Shown here in pieces: positions 56,687 to 64,000 of a stretch of DNA of 64,000 nucleotides; the first letter of the stretch is position 1, and each line of letters starts with the position of its first letter. This DNA comes from Deltaproteobacteria bacterium (GTDB taxonomy: Bacteria > Myxococcota_A > UBA9160 > UBA4427). Below the pieces are notes generated by a model. That model saw nothing but the letters and a program-made list of their open reading frames with translations, was not told the origin of the DNA and ran no database searches. The DNA lies in assembly GCA_016713665.1 (NCBI GenBank), contig JADJOR010000001.1, forward strand, positions 186,001 to 250,000, read 5' to 3'. The position numbers and the translations under genes were made by a program.

Positions 56687-57672
56687 CGTCGAATACCAGG
56701 GCCATGCAGGATCTCGTGACGGTCGCGGCGGTCAACTTCGCGCCGGTCCACGGGCAGGCGAAGGCGACCGTCGAGAAGATGGCCGCCAACATCGAGGAGG
56801 CGGGCGCCCAGGGCGCGGACCTCGTCGTGTTTCCGGAGGGGGCGCTGCTCGGCTGCCACAGCTGCGCCGAATGCCGCGAGCTCGGCGAGCCCTGCGAGGC
56901 CTGCCTGGAGACGGCCGAGACGGTCCCCGGCCCCGCGAGCGACGCGATCGCGAAGCTCGCCCGCGACCTCGATCTCTACGTCGTCTTCGGTCTGCCGGAG
57001 CGCGATGGCCGGGATCCGAAGCGCCTCTACAACGCCGCCGCGATCGTCGGACCCGACGGCGCGCTCGGCACCTATCGCAAGGTCCATCTCGGCGAGCCGC
57101 CCTGGGTGACCGAAGGGATCACCTTCACGCCGGGCACGGCGCTCCCGCTCTTCCCGACCCGCTTCGGCCCGCTCGGGATCCAGATCTGTTACGACTTCTG
57201 GTTCAATCCCGAGCTGACGCGGATCCTCGCGCTGAAGGGCGCGCGGCTCATCGCGGTGCCCGTCGGCTCCTTCGACGCTCCGGGCCGACCGGACGGCATG
57301 CGGGCGACGGCGCTGGCGCGGGCCCAGGAAAACCTGATCCACGTCGTCGTGTCGAACGCGGTCGGTGGTCCCGGCGCGGCGGGACAGGGCTACTCGGGTC
57401 GTGCGCTCGTCGAGGCGCCGCGACCGAACTACTACGCCGGTCACTCGCTGATCGCGGGGCCCGCCTTCCCCCGCTTCGGCATCCTGCTCGCGGAGGCGGG
57501 GACGACGGAGGAGATGATCCTCTCGACCCTCAACCTGAAGCAGCAGGCGCGCTTCGAGGCGATCTTCGACTACCGCCGCTGGCGCAACGGCCGACTCGCG
57601 AGCGCATCGCGCCTGGTCGCCGACGAGTTCGCGGCCCTGGCCGCGCAAGCGGCGGATCCGAAGCGCGGCTGA
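56683..57672 (+). CDS. Carbon-nitrogen hydrolase (nitrilase superfamily) with a Cys-rich insert
   Basis: 329 residues. The catalytic triad is E52 (VVFPEGALLG), K133 (TYRKVHLGE) and C169 (IQICYDFWF). Members hydrolyse nitriles, amides or carbamoyl groups. Unusual is a five-Cys cluster just after the catalytic Glu (C58, C61, C64, C71, C74; spacing CxxCxxC-x6-CxxC) that looks like a metal or Fe-S site and is not part of the common fold. It is last in the DUF2238-acyltransferase operon and starts within ATGA. Confidence 0.88.
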   Translation: MTSNTRAMQDLVTVAAVNFAPVHGQAKATVEKMAANIEEAGAQGADLVVFPEGALLGCHSCAECRELGEPCEACLETAETVPGPASDAIAKLARDLDLYVVFGLPERDGRDPKRLYNAAAIVGPDGALGTYRKVHLGEPPWVTEGITFTPGTALPLFPTRFGPLGIQICYDFWFNPELTRILALKGARLIAVPVGSFDAPGRPDGMRATALARAQENLIHVVVSNAVGGPGAAGQGYSGRALVEAPRPNYYAGHSLIAGPAFPRFGILLAEAGTTEEMILSTLNLKQQARFEAIFDYRRWRNGRLASASRLVADEFAALAAQAADPKRG

Positions 57673-57745
57673 AGCGAGCTCGGTCAGGCGCGCGAAGCGG
57701 GGCTTGCACCTCGCGTCGCCGCGTCGCCGCATCGCATCGCATCGA

Positions 57746-58948
57746 TCAGCGATCGAGCGCGACGCGCAGCCGCTCGGGACCGCGGATCACGCAGCCGACG
57801 AAGCGCGGCTCTTCGAGCAGCCGGATCTGCGGGAGCCGCTCGAGCAGGACCTCGAGGGCGACCACCAGCTCGGCGCGGGCGAGATGGGCGCCGAGGCAGA
57901 AATGCTGCCCGTACCCGAAGGCGAGCTGGCTCTTCGAGCGCCGATCGAGGTCGAAGCGATCGGGGTCGGCGAAGGCTTCGGGATCGCGGGTCGCCGCCGA
58001 GAGGCCCGCCAGGATCGTCGAGCCCGCCGGCATCGCCTGGCCGAGGAATTCCGCGTCGGCGGGCAGGATCCGCGGGAGCACGCCGATCGGGCCGTTCCAG
58101 CGCAGGCCCTCCTCGACGGCCGCCGGCAGGAGCGATCGATCGCTCCGTACCCGCTCGAGCGCTTCCGGATGGGTCAGGAGCGCATGGACGAGCGACCCGA
58201 CGGCGTTGTAGGTCGTGTCGGTCCCGGCGGCGAAGATCACGCGCACGAAGGAGAGCGCGAGCTCGTCCGAGAGGCGGACGCCCTCGACCTCGGCGTGGGC
58301 GAGCATCGAGAGCAGGTCGTCCCCGGGCCGACGGCGGCGCTCGGCGAGGAGAGGGGCGAGGAAGCGATCGAAGTGGGCGGCGGCCTCGCGCGCTTCGTCC
58401 GGCACGAAGGCGTAGCCGATCAGCGCCATTGCCCAACGCGAGAACTGCTTCTCGTCCTCGATCGGGAGCCCGAGCAGACGGGCGATCACCGTGAGCGGAA
58501 AGCCCTTCGTGAACTCCGCGACGAGATCGACCTCGCGGCGCGAGGCGAAGCGATCGATCAGCTCGTGACAGAGCGGGCGGAGGATCGGCTCGACGTAGCG
58601 CGAGGCGACGAGCCCGCTGCGGAAGGGCGGGGCGACCAGCGCTTTGTGGAGGCGATGCTCCTCGCCCTCCATGCCCATGACGTTGCGGCCCATCACGGGA
58701 AAGCTGTTGGCCTCGTGGAGGGCGCGGGAGCTGAAGCGCTTCTCGTCCTCGAGCAGGGCGAGGACGTCGGCGTGTCGGGTCACCATCCAGGACGGACGAC
58801 CCGCGAAGCGGACCGGCGTGATCCGTTCCCGCTCCCGGAACCCGCGCAGGCGCGCGTGATAGTCGGGGATCTCGATCCCCTGGCTCGGAAGCAGGGCGAA
58901 ATCGATCGGGGCGGCGTCGGTCGGCGGAGGGTGGTCCAAGGACGTCAT
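57746..58948 (-). CDS. Cytochrome P450
   Basis: 400 residues, soluble bacterial class. The I-helix oxygen-activation motif is AGTDTTYNAVG, the K-helix ExxR is in EEGLRWNGP and the haem loop is FGYGQHFCLGAHLAR with the Cys thiolate. HRLHKALVAPPF is the C-helix heme contact. No ferredoxin or reductase gene is adjacent. It is divergent from the amidohydrolase pair with a 178-base gap. The substrate is unknown. Confidence 0.95.
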   Translation of the reverse strand: MTSLDHPPPTDAAPIDFALLPSQGIEIPDYHARLRGFRERERITPVRFAGRPSWMVTRHADVLALLEDEKRFSSRALHEANSFPVMGRNVMGMEGEEHRLHKALVAPPFRSGLVASRYVEPILRPLCHELIDRFASRREVDLVAEFTKGFPLTVIARLLGLPIEDEKQFSRWAMALIGYAFVPDEAREAAAHFDRFLAPLLAERRRRPGDDLLSMLAHAEVEGVRLSDELALSFVRVIFAAGTDTTYNAVGSLVHALLTHPEALERVRSDRSLLPAAVEEGLRWNGPIGVLPRILPADAEFLGQAMPAGSTILAGLSAATRDPEAFADPDRFDLDRRSKSQLAFGYGQHFCLGAHLARAELVVALEVLLERLPQIRLLEEPRFVGCVIRGPERLRVALDR

Positions 58949-59126
58949 CCTAGGTCGGCGTGGCGCGGGCGACCAAGTCCCCGGGCCGAGCGGTCGAGGC
59001 GGGCGTCGACGGGACGCCGGGCGGACGCGGTTGGCGGGCGGAAGGGGGTGGCCCGCGCTAGAACCCCCAGGCGGCGCAGGGCGGGACCCCGGTGGTCGTC
59101 GGCCCGAGGCGCGCAGGGAGACTTCG

Positions 59127-60314
59127 ATGCCCGCAAACGATCGCGTTCTTCTGATCTCTGCCGACTGTCATGCCGGGCCGCTCCCCGACACGATCCGCGG
59201 CTACGTCGCCCCGAAGTACCGCGAGGTCTTCGACGCCTGGCTGGCGGACCAGGCGGGCATGCTCGCCCGCCGCGCCGAGCATACGGGCGAGGCGATCTAC
59301 GGCGACGAGGCGATGGCGGATTTCGAGGTCGAGAAGGCCGTCGGTCAGGGCGGCATGGACGGCGCCTGGGACTCGAAGCGCAGGCTCACCGAGATCGAGC
59401 AGGACGGCATCGTCGCGGAGGTGATCTTCCCGGGCGGGACCTTCCAGACCATCTCGCCCTTCGGCTCGGGCCTCATGACCTATCAATATGCTCAGGACGA
59501 GGCGATCTGGTGGGAGGGCTGTCGCAGCTACAACCGCTGGCTCGCGGACTTCTGCAACGAGGTGAAGGGGCGCCGGGCCGGCGTCGGGCTGATCACGATC
59601 GACGACATCCCGCGCGCGGTCGCCGAGGTGGAGTGGCTGCGGGCGAACGGCGTCTTCGGCGGCATCGTGCTGCCCGTCGACACGAACGGCCATCCCTTCT
59701 ACAACCACCCGCGCTACGAGCCGCTCTGGTCGGTCTGCGAAGCGCTCGAGATGCCCATCCATACGCATTCGGGATGGACCCCGAACTACGGTCGCCACGA
59801 CGGCTCGCTCGGCATCTTCCTCTACGAGATCAGCTGGTTCGCCCACCGCCCGTTCCACTTCCTGATCTGGTCGGGTGTCTTCGAGCGCCACCCGCGGCTC
59901 AAGTTCGTGATGACGGAGCAGGGCTCGTCCTGGGTCGTCGGCGCGCTGCAGACCCTCGACTCGCAGTACGCGCTCCCGATGTTCCGCCATCTGCGGCGCA
60001 AGCTCCCGCGCAAGCCCAGCGAGTACTACCACCAGAACGCCTTCATCGGCGCCGCCTTCATGGACGACACCGCCGCGACGCAGCGCTACGAGATCGGCGT
60101 CGACAAGCTGATGTGGGGCTCGGACTATCCCCACATCGAAGGGACCTGGCCGCATACCGCCGCGAAGCTCGAGCAGGCCTTCGCCGGGGTGCCCCGCGCC
60201 GAGGCGGCGCAGATGCTGGGCGGCAACGCGGCCCGGGTCTACGGCTTCGACGTCGAGGCGCTCTCGGCCCTCGCCGCCCGGATCGGACCGATGCAGGAGA
60301 AGCTCGGACGGTAG
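59127..60314 (+). CDS. TIM-barrel metal-dependent amidohydrolase
   Basis: 395 residues from ATG 59127 (CAGGGAGACTTCG before it). LISADCHAGPLPDTIRGYVAPKYREVFDAWL has a Cys in the D-x-H motif (DCH), IHTHSGWTPNYG the barrel His, and LMWGSDYPHIEGTWPHT the catalytic Asp. It is followed by a related but distinct gene 34 bases later. The two share about the same architecture and C-terminal GGNAARVYGFDVE and GGNAAAVYGFDVE endings, suggesting an old duplication and possibly a heteromeric enzyme. Confidence 0.89.
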   Translation: MPANDRVLLISADCHAGPLPDTIRGYVAPKYREVFDAWLADQAGMLARRAEHTGEAIYGDEAMADFEVEKAVGQGGMDGAWDSKRRLTEIEQDGIVAEVIFPGGTFQTISPFGSGLMTYQYAQDEAIWWEGCRSYNRWLADFCNEVKGRRAGVGLITIDDIPRAVAEVEWLRANGVFGGIVLPVDTNGHPFYNHPRYEPLWSVCEALEMPIHTHSGWTPNYGRHDGSLGIFLYEISWFAHRPFHFLIWSGVFERHPRLKFVMTEQGSSWVVGALQTLDSQYALPMFRHLRRKLPRKPSEYYHQNAFIGAAFMDDTAATQRYEIGVDKLMWGSDYPHIEGTWPHTAAKLEQAFAGVPRAEAAQMLGGNAARVYGFDVEALSALAARIGPMQEKLGR

Positions 60315-60348
60315 GCGTCGCGCGCCGAACAGGAATGGAGGTCCCGTC

Positions 60349-61551
60349 ATGGATCGATATCTCGTCCTCTCCTCCGACGGTCACGTCGGTCTCCCGCCCG
60401 GCGGCTACCGCGACTATCTGGATCCGAAATATCGGGAGATCTTCGACGCCGCGATGAAGATCCAGATCGAGAAGACGCGGGAGGCCGAGAAGCTCTTCCT
60501 CGTGAAGGAGATCAACGAGGCATGGCGGCGCGGTCGTGACCGGCTGCTGACGGGCGCCTGGGATCACGGCGCGCGGACCGAGGTCATGGACGGCGATGGC
60601 GTGGCGGGCGAGGTCCTGTTTCCCGACGGCATCACGGAGATGAACGCGCCGCCCTTCGGCGCCGGCATCGGCCTGACACCCAAGGGCAACGACCGCGAGC
60701 TGCAGTGGGCCGGTGCCCGCGCCCACAATCGCTGGCTCGCCGAGTTCTGCCAGATGGCGCCGGAGCGGCGACACGGGGTCGCGATCGTGCCGGCGACCTG
60801 GGACGTGGCGGAAGCGGTGAAGGAGGTCCGCTGGGCCCGGGCGAACGGCCTCGGCTCGATCATGCTCCCGGTCACCTGGGGCGACCACAAGCCCTATCAC
60901 CACCCCGCCTACCGCCCGCTCTGGGCCGTCTGCGAAGAGCTCGGCGTCGTCGTCCACTTCCACTCCGGACCCGCCGACTCGGAGCAGTATTTCGGGAGCT
61001 GGCCGCCGGATCCCGGGGAGCCGGTGCTGCGTGGGGCGATGGGGATCTACGTCTCCGAGGTCGCCTGGTTCGTCGCGCGCCCGCTCACGTTCCTGATCTG
61101 GGGCGGCGTGTTCGAGGACTTCCCGAAGCTGCGCGTGGTCATCACGGAAGGGACCTCCGCGTGGGTGCCGTCCTATCTCGAGCTGCTCGATCAGCGCGCC
61201 TCCGATCATCCGGGGAACGCGAAGCTCGGCGACTACAAGAGCCACCTGAAGCGGAAGCCCTCCGAGTACTTCGCGCGCAACATCCGGATCGGCGCCTCGA
61301 TTCCCCGGCGCGAGGCGGAGCAGCGCCACGCGATCGGCGTCGGCAACCTGATGTGGGGCAGCGACTTCCCGCATCCGGAGGGGACCTGGCCCGAGACGGC
61401 GGCGCGCCTCGCCGCCTCCTTCAAGGGGCTCCCCGACGCCGAGATCGCGGCCATCCTCGGCGGCAACGCGGCTGCGGTCTACGGCTTCGACGTCGAGAAG
61501 CTCGCGCCGCTCGTCGCCCGGATCGGGCCCGAGAAGCGCGCCTTCGCATAA
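60349..61551 (+). CDS. TIM-barrel metal-dependent amidohydrolase, paralogue of the preceding gene
   Basis: 400 residues. VLSSDGHVGLPPGGYRDYLDPKYREIFD opens it, with VHFHSGPADS as the barrel His and LMWGSDFPHPEGTWPETA as the catalytic Asp. AATGGAGGTCCCGTC precedes the ATG. It is paired with the gene at 59127 and followed 15 bases later by a VOC protein, so the three are probably one operon. Confidence 0.9.
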   Translation: MDRYLVLSSDGHVGLPPGGYRDYLDPKYREIFDAAMKIQIEKTREAEKLFLVKEINEAWRRGRDRLLTGAWDHGARTEVMDGDGVAGEVLFPDGITEMNAPPFGAGIGLTPKGNDRELQWAGARAHNRWLAEFCQMAPERRHGVAIVPATWDVAEAVKEVRWARANGLGSIMLPVTWGDHKPYHHPAYRPLWAVCEELGVVVHFHSGPADSEQYFGSWPPDPGEPVLRGAMGIYVSEVAWFVARPLTFLIWGGVFEDFPKLRVVITEGTSAWVPSYLELLDQRASDHPGNAKLGDYKSHLKRKPSEYFARNIRIGASIPRREAEQRHAIGVGNLMWGSDFPHPEGTWPETAARLAASFKGLPDAEIAAILGGNAAAVYGFDVEKLAPLVARIGPEKRAFA

Positions 61552-61566
61552 CGAAAGGGGATTCGT

Positions 61567-61971
61567 TTGGCCAGCTCCGTGGGACAGTTCTGCATCGCCG
61601 TCGCCGATCTCGAGCGCTCGGTCCGCTTCTACACCGAGATCATGGGCCTGAAGGAGCAGGGCCGCACCGAGATCCCGAACGTGAACGAGGTCCATCTCGC
61701 AGGCGAGACCGGCGGCGGGCGGCTTCAGCTCGCGAAGTTCGCCGAGACGATCCGGCCCGGCGCGATCGACCATGGCTTCGCCCTCTGGAAGATCTACATC
61801 AACGTCGACGACGCGAACGCGACCTGGCAGAAGGCGGTCGATGCCGGATGCAAGTCGGTCATGGTGCCGGCGCGCCTCGATCGCTGGCCGGTGATCGTGG
61901 GCTTCATGCTCGATCCCGACGGCTATCTGATCGAGATCATCCAGCACGAGGGCAAGCGACCCGGTGAGTAG
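61567..61971 (+). CDS. VOC-superfamily protein
   Basis: 134 residues from TTG 61567 (AAAGGGG site). QFCIAVADLERSVRFYTEIMGLKEQGRTEI and FALWKIYINVDDANATWQKAVDAGCKSV...FMLDPDGYLIEIIQHE are the two VOC halves with a terminal Glu ligand. It is likely a lyase, isomerase or dioxygenase in the same pathway as the upstream amidohydrolases. It ends 60 bases before the multihaem cytochrome. Confidence 0.85.
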   Translation: MASSVGQFCIAVADLERSVRFYTEIMGLKEQGRTEIPNVNEVHLAGETGGGRLQLAKFAETIRPGAIDHGFALWKIYINVDDANATWQKAVDAGCKSVMVPARLDRWPVIVGFMLDPDGYLIEIIQHEGKRPGE

Positions 61972-62031
61972 CCGCTCAGTGCGTCGTCTCCGGGTGGGGA
62001 GTCGGTCGGAAGAGTCGATGGGCGAGGCGCC

Positions 62032-64000
62032 GTGAAGACGAGCCGCTTCCGGGGGATGGGGCGCGGGGTGCGGGTCGCGCTCGGGTTGGCGATCGCCCTT
62101 GCGTGCGGCTGCGGCTCGGACGACGTCGAGCGCGAGCCCGCGCCGGCCACGGGGCCGACTTCGTCGGTCGCCGCCTCGGACGCGGTGTCGAAGACCTCCG
62201 CGTCGGCCGCGTCGGCGGCAGAAGACGTGCGCTCGACGGGGGGTGAGCCCGCAGGCTTCGTCGGCAGCGCGACCTGTACCGCCTGCCACGCGGAGCAAGC
62301 CCAGAGCTGGTCCGGCTCACAGCACCGCCTCGCGATGGACTTCGCCACCGCCGACAGCGTGAAGGCCCCCTTCGCGGGCGAGAGCCTCCACAACGCGAGC
62401 GGGACCCTGCGCTTCGAGCGCCAGGGTCGGGCCTTCCTCGTCCGCCGGGACGCCGCGGCGCGCGGTCCGACGGGGCCGGGACCGGGAGCGGCGGCGGGGG
62501 ACGAGCGGAGCGATCTGCGCGTCAGCGGGACCTTCGGCGTCGAGCCGCTCCAGCAATACCTGCTCGACGCCGTCGGGGGCCGGATCCAGGTCCTGCCCTG
62601 GGCATGGGATACGCGGCCGGCGTCCGAAGGGGGACAGCGCTGGCTCGATCTCTATCCCGATGCCGCCGATCCCGAGGACCCGCTCCATTTCTCACGGCCG
62701 GCCCAGAACTGGAATCACGTCTGCGCCGATTGTCACGTCACGGGCTATCGCAAGCGGTACGACGAGGGACGGAAACAGTTCGAGTCGCGCTGGGAGGAGC
62801 TCGGCGTCGGCTGCGAGGGCTGCCACGGGCCGGGGCGCGAGCACGTACGCTGGGCCGCTTCGCGGGAGAGTGTCGCGGCGGGTGCCGAGGCCGAAGCCGA
62901 CGCCGAGGATGATGCCCATGCCGATGCGAATGGGGACGCCGGCGCGGGCGCCGACCGGGGCCTCGTCGCGCGGCTCGACGAGCGCCGCGGCGTCGTCTGG
63001 GCGATCGATCCCGCGACCGGGAATGCGGTGCGATCGCGGCCGCGGACGTCGGGCCGCGAGCTCGACGTGTGTGCCCAGTGTCATGCGCGGAGAGGCGCGA
63101 TCACGGAGCGCTACGTCGCCGGCGAGCCCTTCCTCGACCATTACCGCCCGACGCTCCTCGACCGCGGGCTCTACCATGCCGACGGCCAGCAGCGCGACGA
63201 GGTCTACACCTACGGCTCCTTCCTCCAGAGCCGGATGCACGCGAAGGGCGTGACCTGCAGCGATTGCCACGATCCGCACTCGGGCGGGCTGCGCGCCGAG
63301 GGCAATGCGCTCTGTGGGAATTGCCATGCCCCCGAGCGCTATGCGACGCCCGCCCATCATCACCACCGGGCGGACTCGAGCGGCAGCCGCTGCGTCGCGT
63401 GCCACATGCCGACCACGACCTACATGGAGGTCGATCCCCGCCACGATCACAGCCTGCGCGTCCCGCGCCCCGACCAGGCGAAGGCCCTCGGCGTGCCCGA
63501 TGCCTGCGGTGGTTGTCATGCGGGGAAGGAGGCCGTCTTCTCCGATGCGGCCGTGCGGCGCTGGCTCGGTCGGCCGGCGAAGGGCTTCGAGCGCCACGCG
63601 GAGGCGATCGACGCCGCCGAATCCGACGCGATCGGCGCAGGAGCGAAGCTGCGGGCGGTCGCGGCGGACGCGTCCCAGCCGGTGATCGTGCGGGCGACGG
63701 CGCTCGCGCGGCTCGACCCGGCGCGGGGTGGCGCGAACGCGGAGGTGCTGGTCGGGGCGACGCGCGATCCCGATCCGCTCGTCCGCCTGGGCGCGCTCGA
63801 GGGCCTGGCGAACGCGGGCGCCGAGGTGCGCCTGCGCGCGGCGGCGGCGCTGCTCGACGATCCGCGGCGGGCGGTGCGCTTCGAGGCGGTGCGCGTCCTG
63901 GCGCCGGTCACGGGCTCGCTCTCGCAGCCTTCGCAGGCGGCCTTCGCGCGGGCGTCGGCGGAGTACGTCGCCTCGCTGCGACGGGATGCCGATCGGCCGG
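62032..64000 (+). CDS. Exported octahaem c-type cytochrome with HEAT-like C-terminal repeats, cut by the window end
   Basis: The frame is open from GTG 62032 to the last base (656 codons). The N-terminus has a signal segment ending ALACGCG, weakly lipobox-like. Eight CxxCH sites follow: CTACH, CADCH, CEGCH, CAQCH, CSDCH, CGNCH, CVACH and CGGCH. An acidic Ala/Asp insert lies between the third and fourth. After the haems come Ala/Arg helices (ATALARLDP, LGALEGLANAG, FEAVRVLAP) resembling HEAT repeats, and the ending ASAEYVASLRRDADRP suggests a TPR segment continues beyond. This layout matches periplasmic multihaem proteins of unknown role. An ATG at 62056 is an alternative start. Confidence 0.85.
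   Translation, partial: MKTSRFRGMGRGVRVALGLAIALACGCGSDDVEREPAPATGPTSSVAASDAVSKTSASAASAAEDVRSTGGEPAGFVGSATCTACHAEQAQSWSGSQHRLAMDFATADSVKAPFAGESLHNASGTLRFERQGRAFLVRRDAAARGPTGPGPGAAAGDERSDLRVSGTFGVEPLQQYLLDAVGGRIQVLPWAWDTRPASEGGQRWLDLYPDAADPEDPLHFSRPAQNWNHVCADCHVTGYRKRYDEGRKQFESRWEELGVGCEGCHGPGREHVRWAASRESVAAGAEAEADAEDDAHADANGDAGAGADRGLVARLDERRGVVWAIDPATGNAVRSRPRTSGRELDVCAQCHARRGAITERYVAGEPFLDHYRPTLLDRGLYHADGQQRDEVYTYGSFLQSRMHAKGVTCSDCHDPHSGGLRAEGNALCGNCHAPERYATPAHHHHRADSSGSRCVACHMPTTTYMEVDPRHDHSLRVPRPDQAKALGVPDACGGCHAGKEAVFSDAAVRRWLGRPAKGFERHAEAIDAAESDAIGAGAKLRAVAADASQPVIVRATALARLDPARGGANAEVLVGATRDPDPLVRLGALEGLANAGAEVRLRAAAALLDDPRRAVRFEAVRVLAPVTGSLSQPSQAAFARASAEYVASLRRDADRP

Overview
The window is a GC-rich (by eye roughly 70% G+C), densely coded bacterial chromosome segment of 64 kb. 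It carries about 53 recognisable protein genes and two tRNAs, with no sign of phage, insertion sequence or CRISPR. Gene order and content (dxr-rseP, ilvC-pssA-leuA, leuB-usg-truA-rplM-rpsI, PEP-CTERM proteins, many luciferase-like monooxygenases and TIM-barrel amidohydrolases) suggest an uncultured Gram-negative lineage of the former Deltaproteobacteria type, such as Myxococcota or Binatota. This placement is inference from gene content. Many starts are GTG or TTG, and stop/start overlaps of 1-4 bases are common.

Layout. 1-16.5 kb is core metabolism: uppS (cut by the window edge), dxr, rseP, tsaB; ilvC-pssA-leuA, a Uma2-type nuclease, leuB, a USG-1-like semialdehyde dehydrogenase homologue and truA; the ribosomal pair rplM-rpsI; a Nudix hydrolase; pyrG; tRNA-Val and tRNA-Arg. 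16.5-29.6 kb is accessory: two exported PEP-CTERM proteins, a VOC/PNPOx-like/LLM operon, a CBS protein, a Rieske oxygenase, an amidohydrolase, a DMT exporter, a second VOC protein with an in-frame TGA, a SnoaL-like protein, a family III CoA-transferase and an NAD-dependent epimerase.

29.6-37.1 kb is a redox locus. It holds a 1720-residue exported protein joining a PA14 domain, a galactose-oxidase-type copper radical oxidase, carbohydrate-binding-like modules, a YVTN-type propeller and a two-CxxCH cytochrome domain, followed by calcium-type repeats and a C-terminal membrane anchor. Next to it are a MauG/cytochrome c peroxidase homologue and a divergent small lipoprotein. This is the most unusual item in the window.

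37-49 kb is a catabolic region with four LLM monooxygenases, two amidohydrolases, a phytanoyl-CoA-type dioxygenase, an MFS exporter, a PaaK-like protein and an acyl-CoA synthetase. 49-53.4 kb is a MacAB-like ABC export operon. 53.4-57.7 kb holds DUF2167, DUF2238, an acyltransferase-3 protein and a nitrilase-superfamily hydrolase. 57.7-64 kb holds a cytochrome P450, two paired amidohydrolases, a VOC protein and an octaheme cytochrome cut by the window end.

Six genes, including rseP, truA and rpsI (twice), contain single-base frameshifts at or beside short homopolymers. I read these as residual long-read assembly errors, so the affected genes are annotated across the shift.
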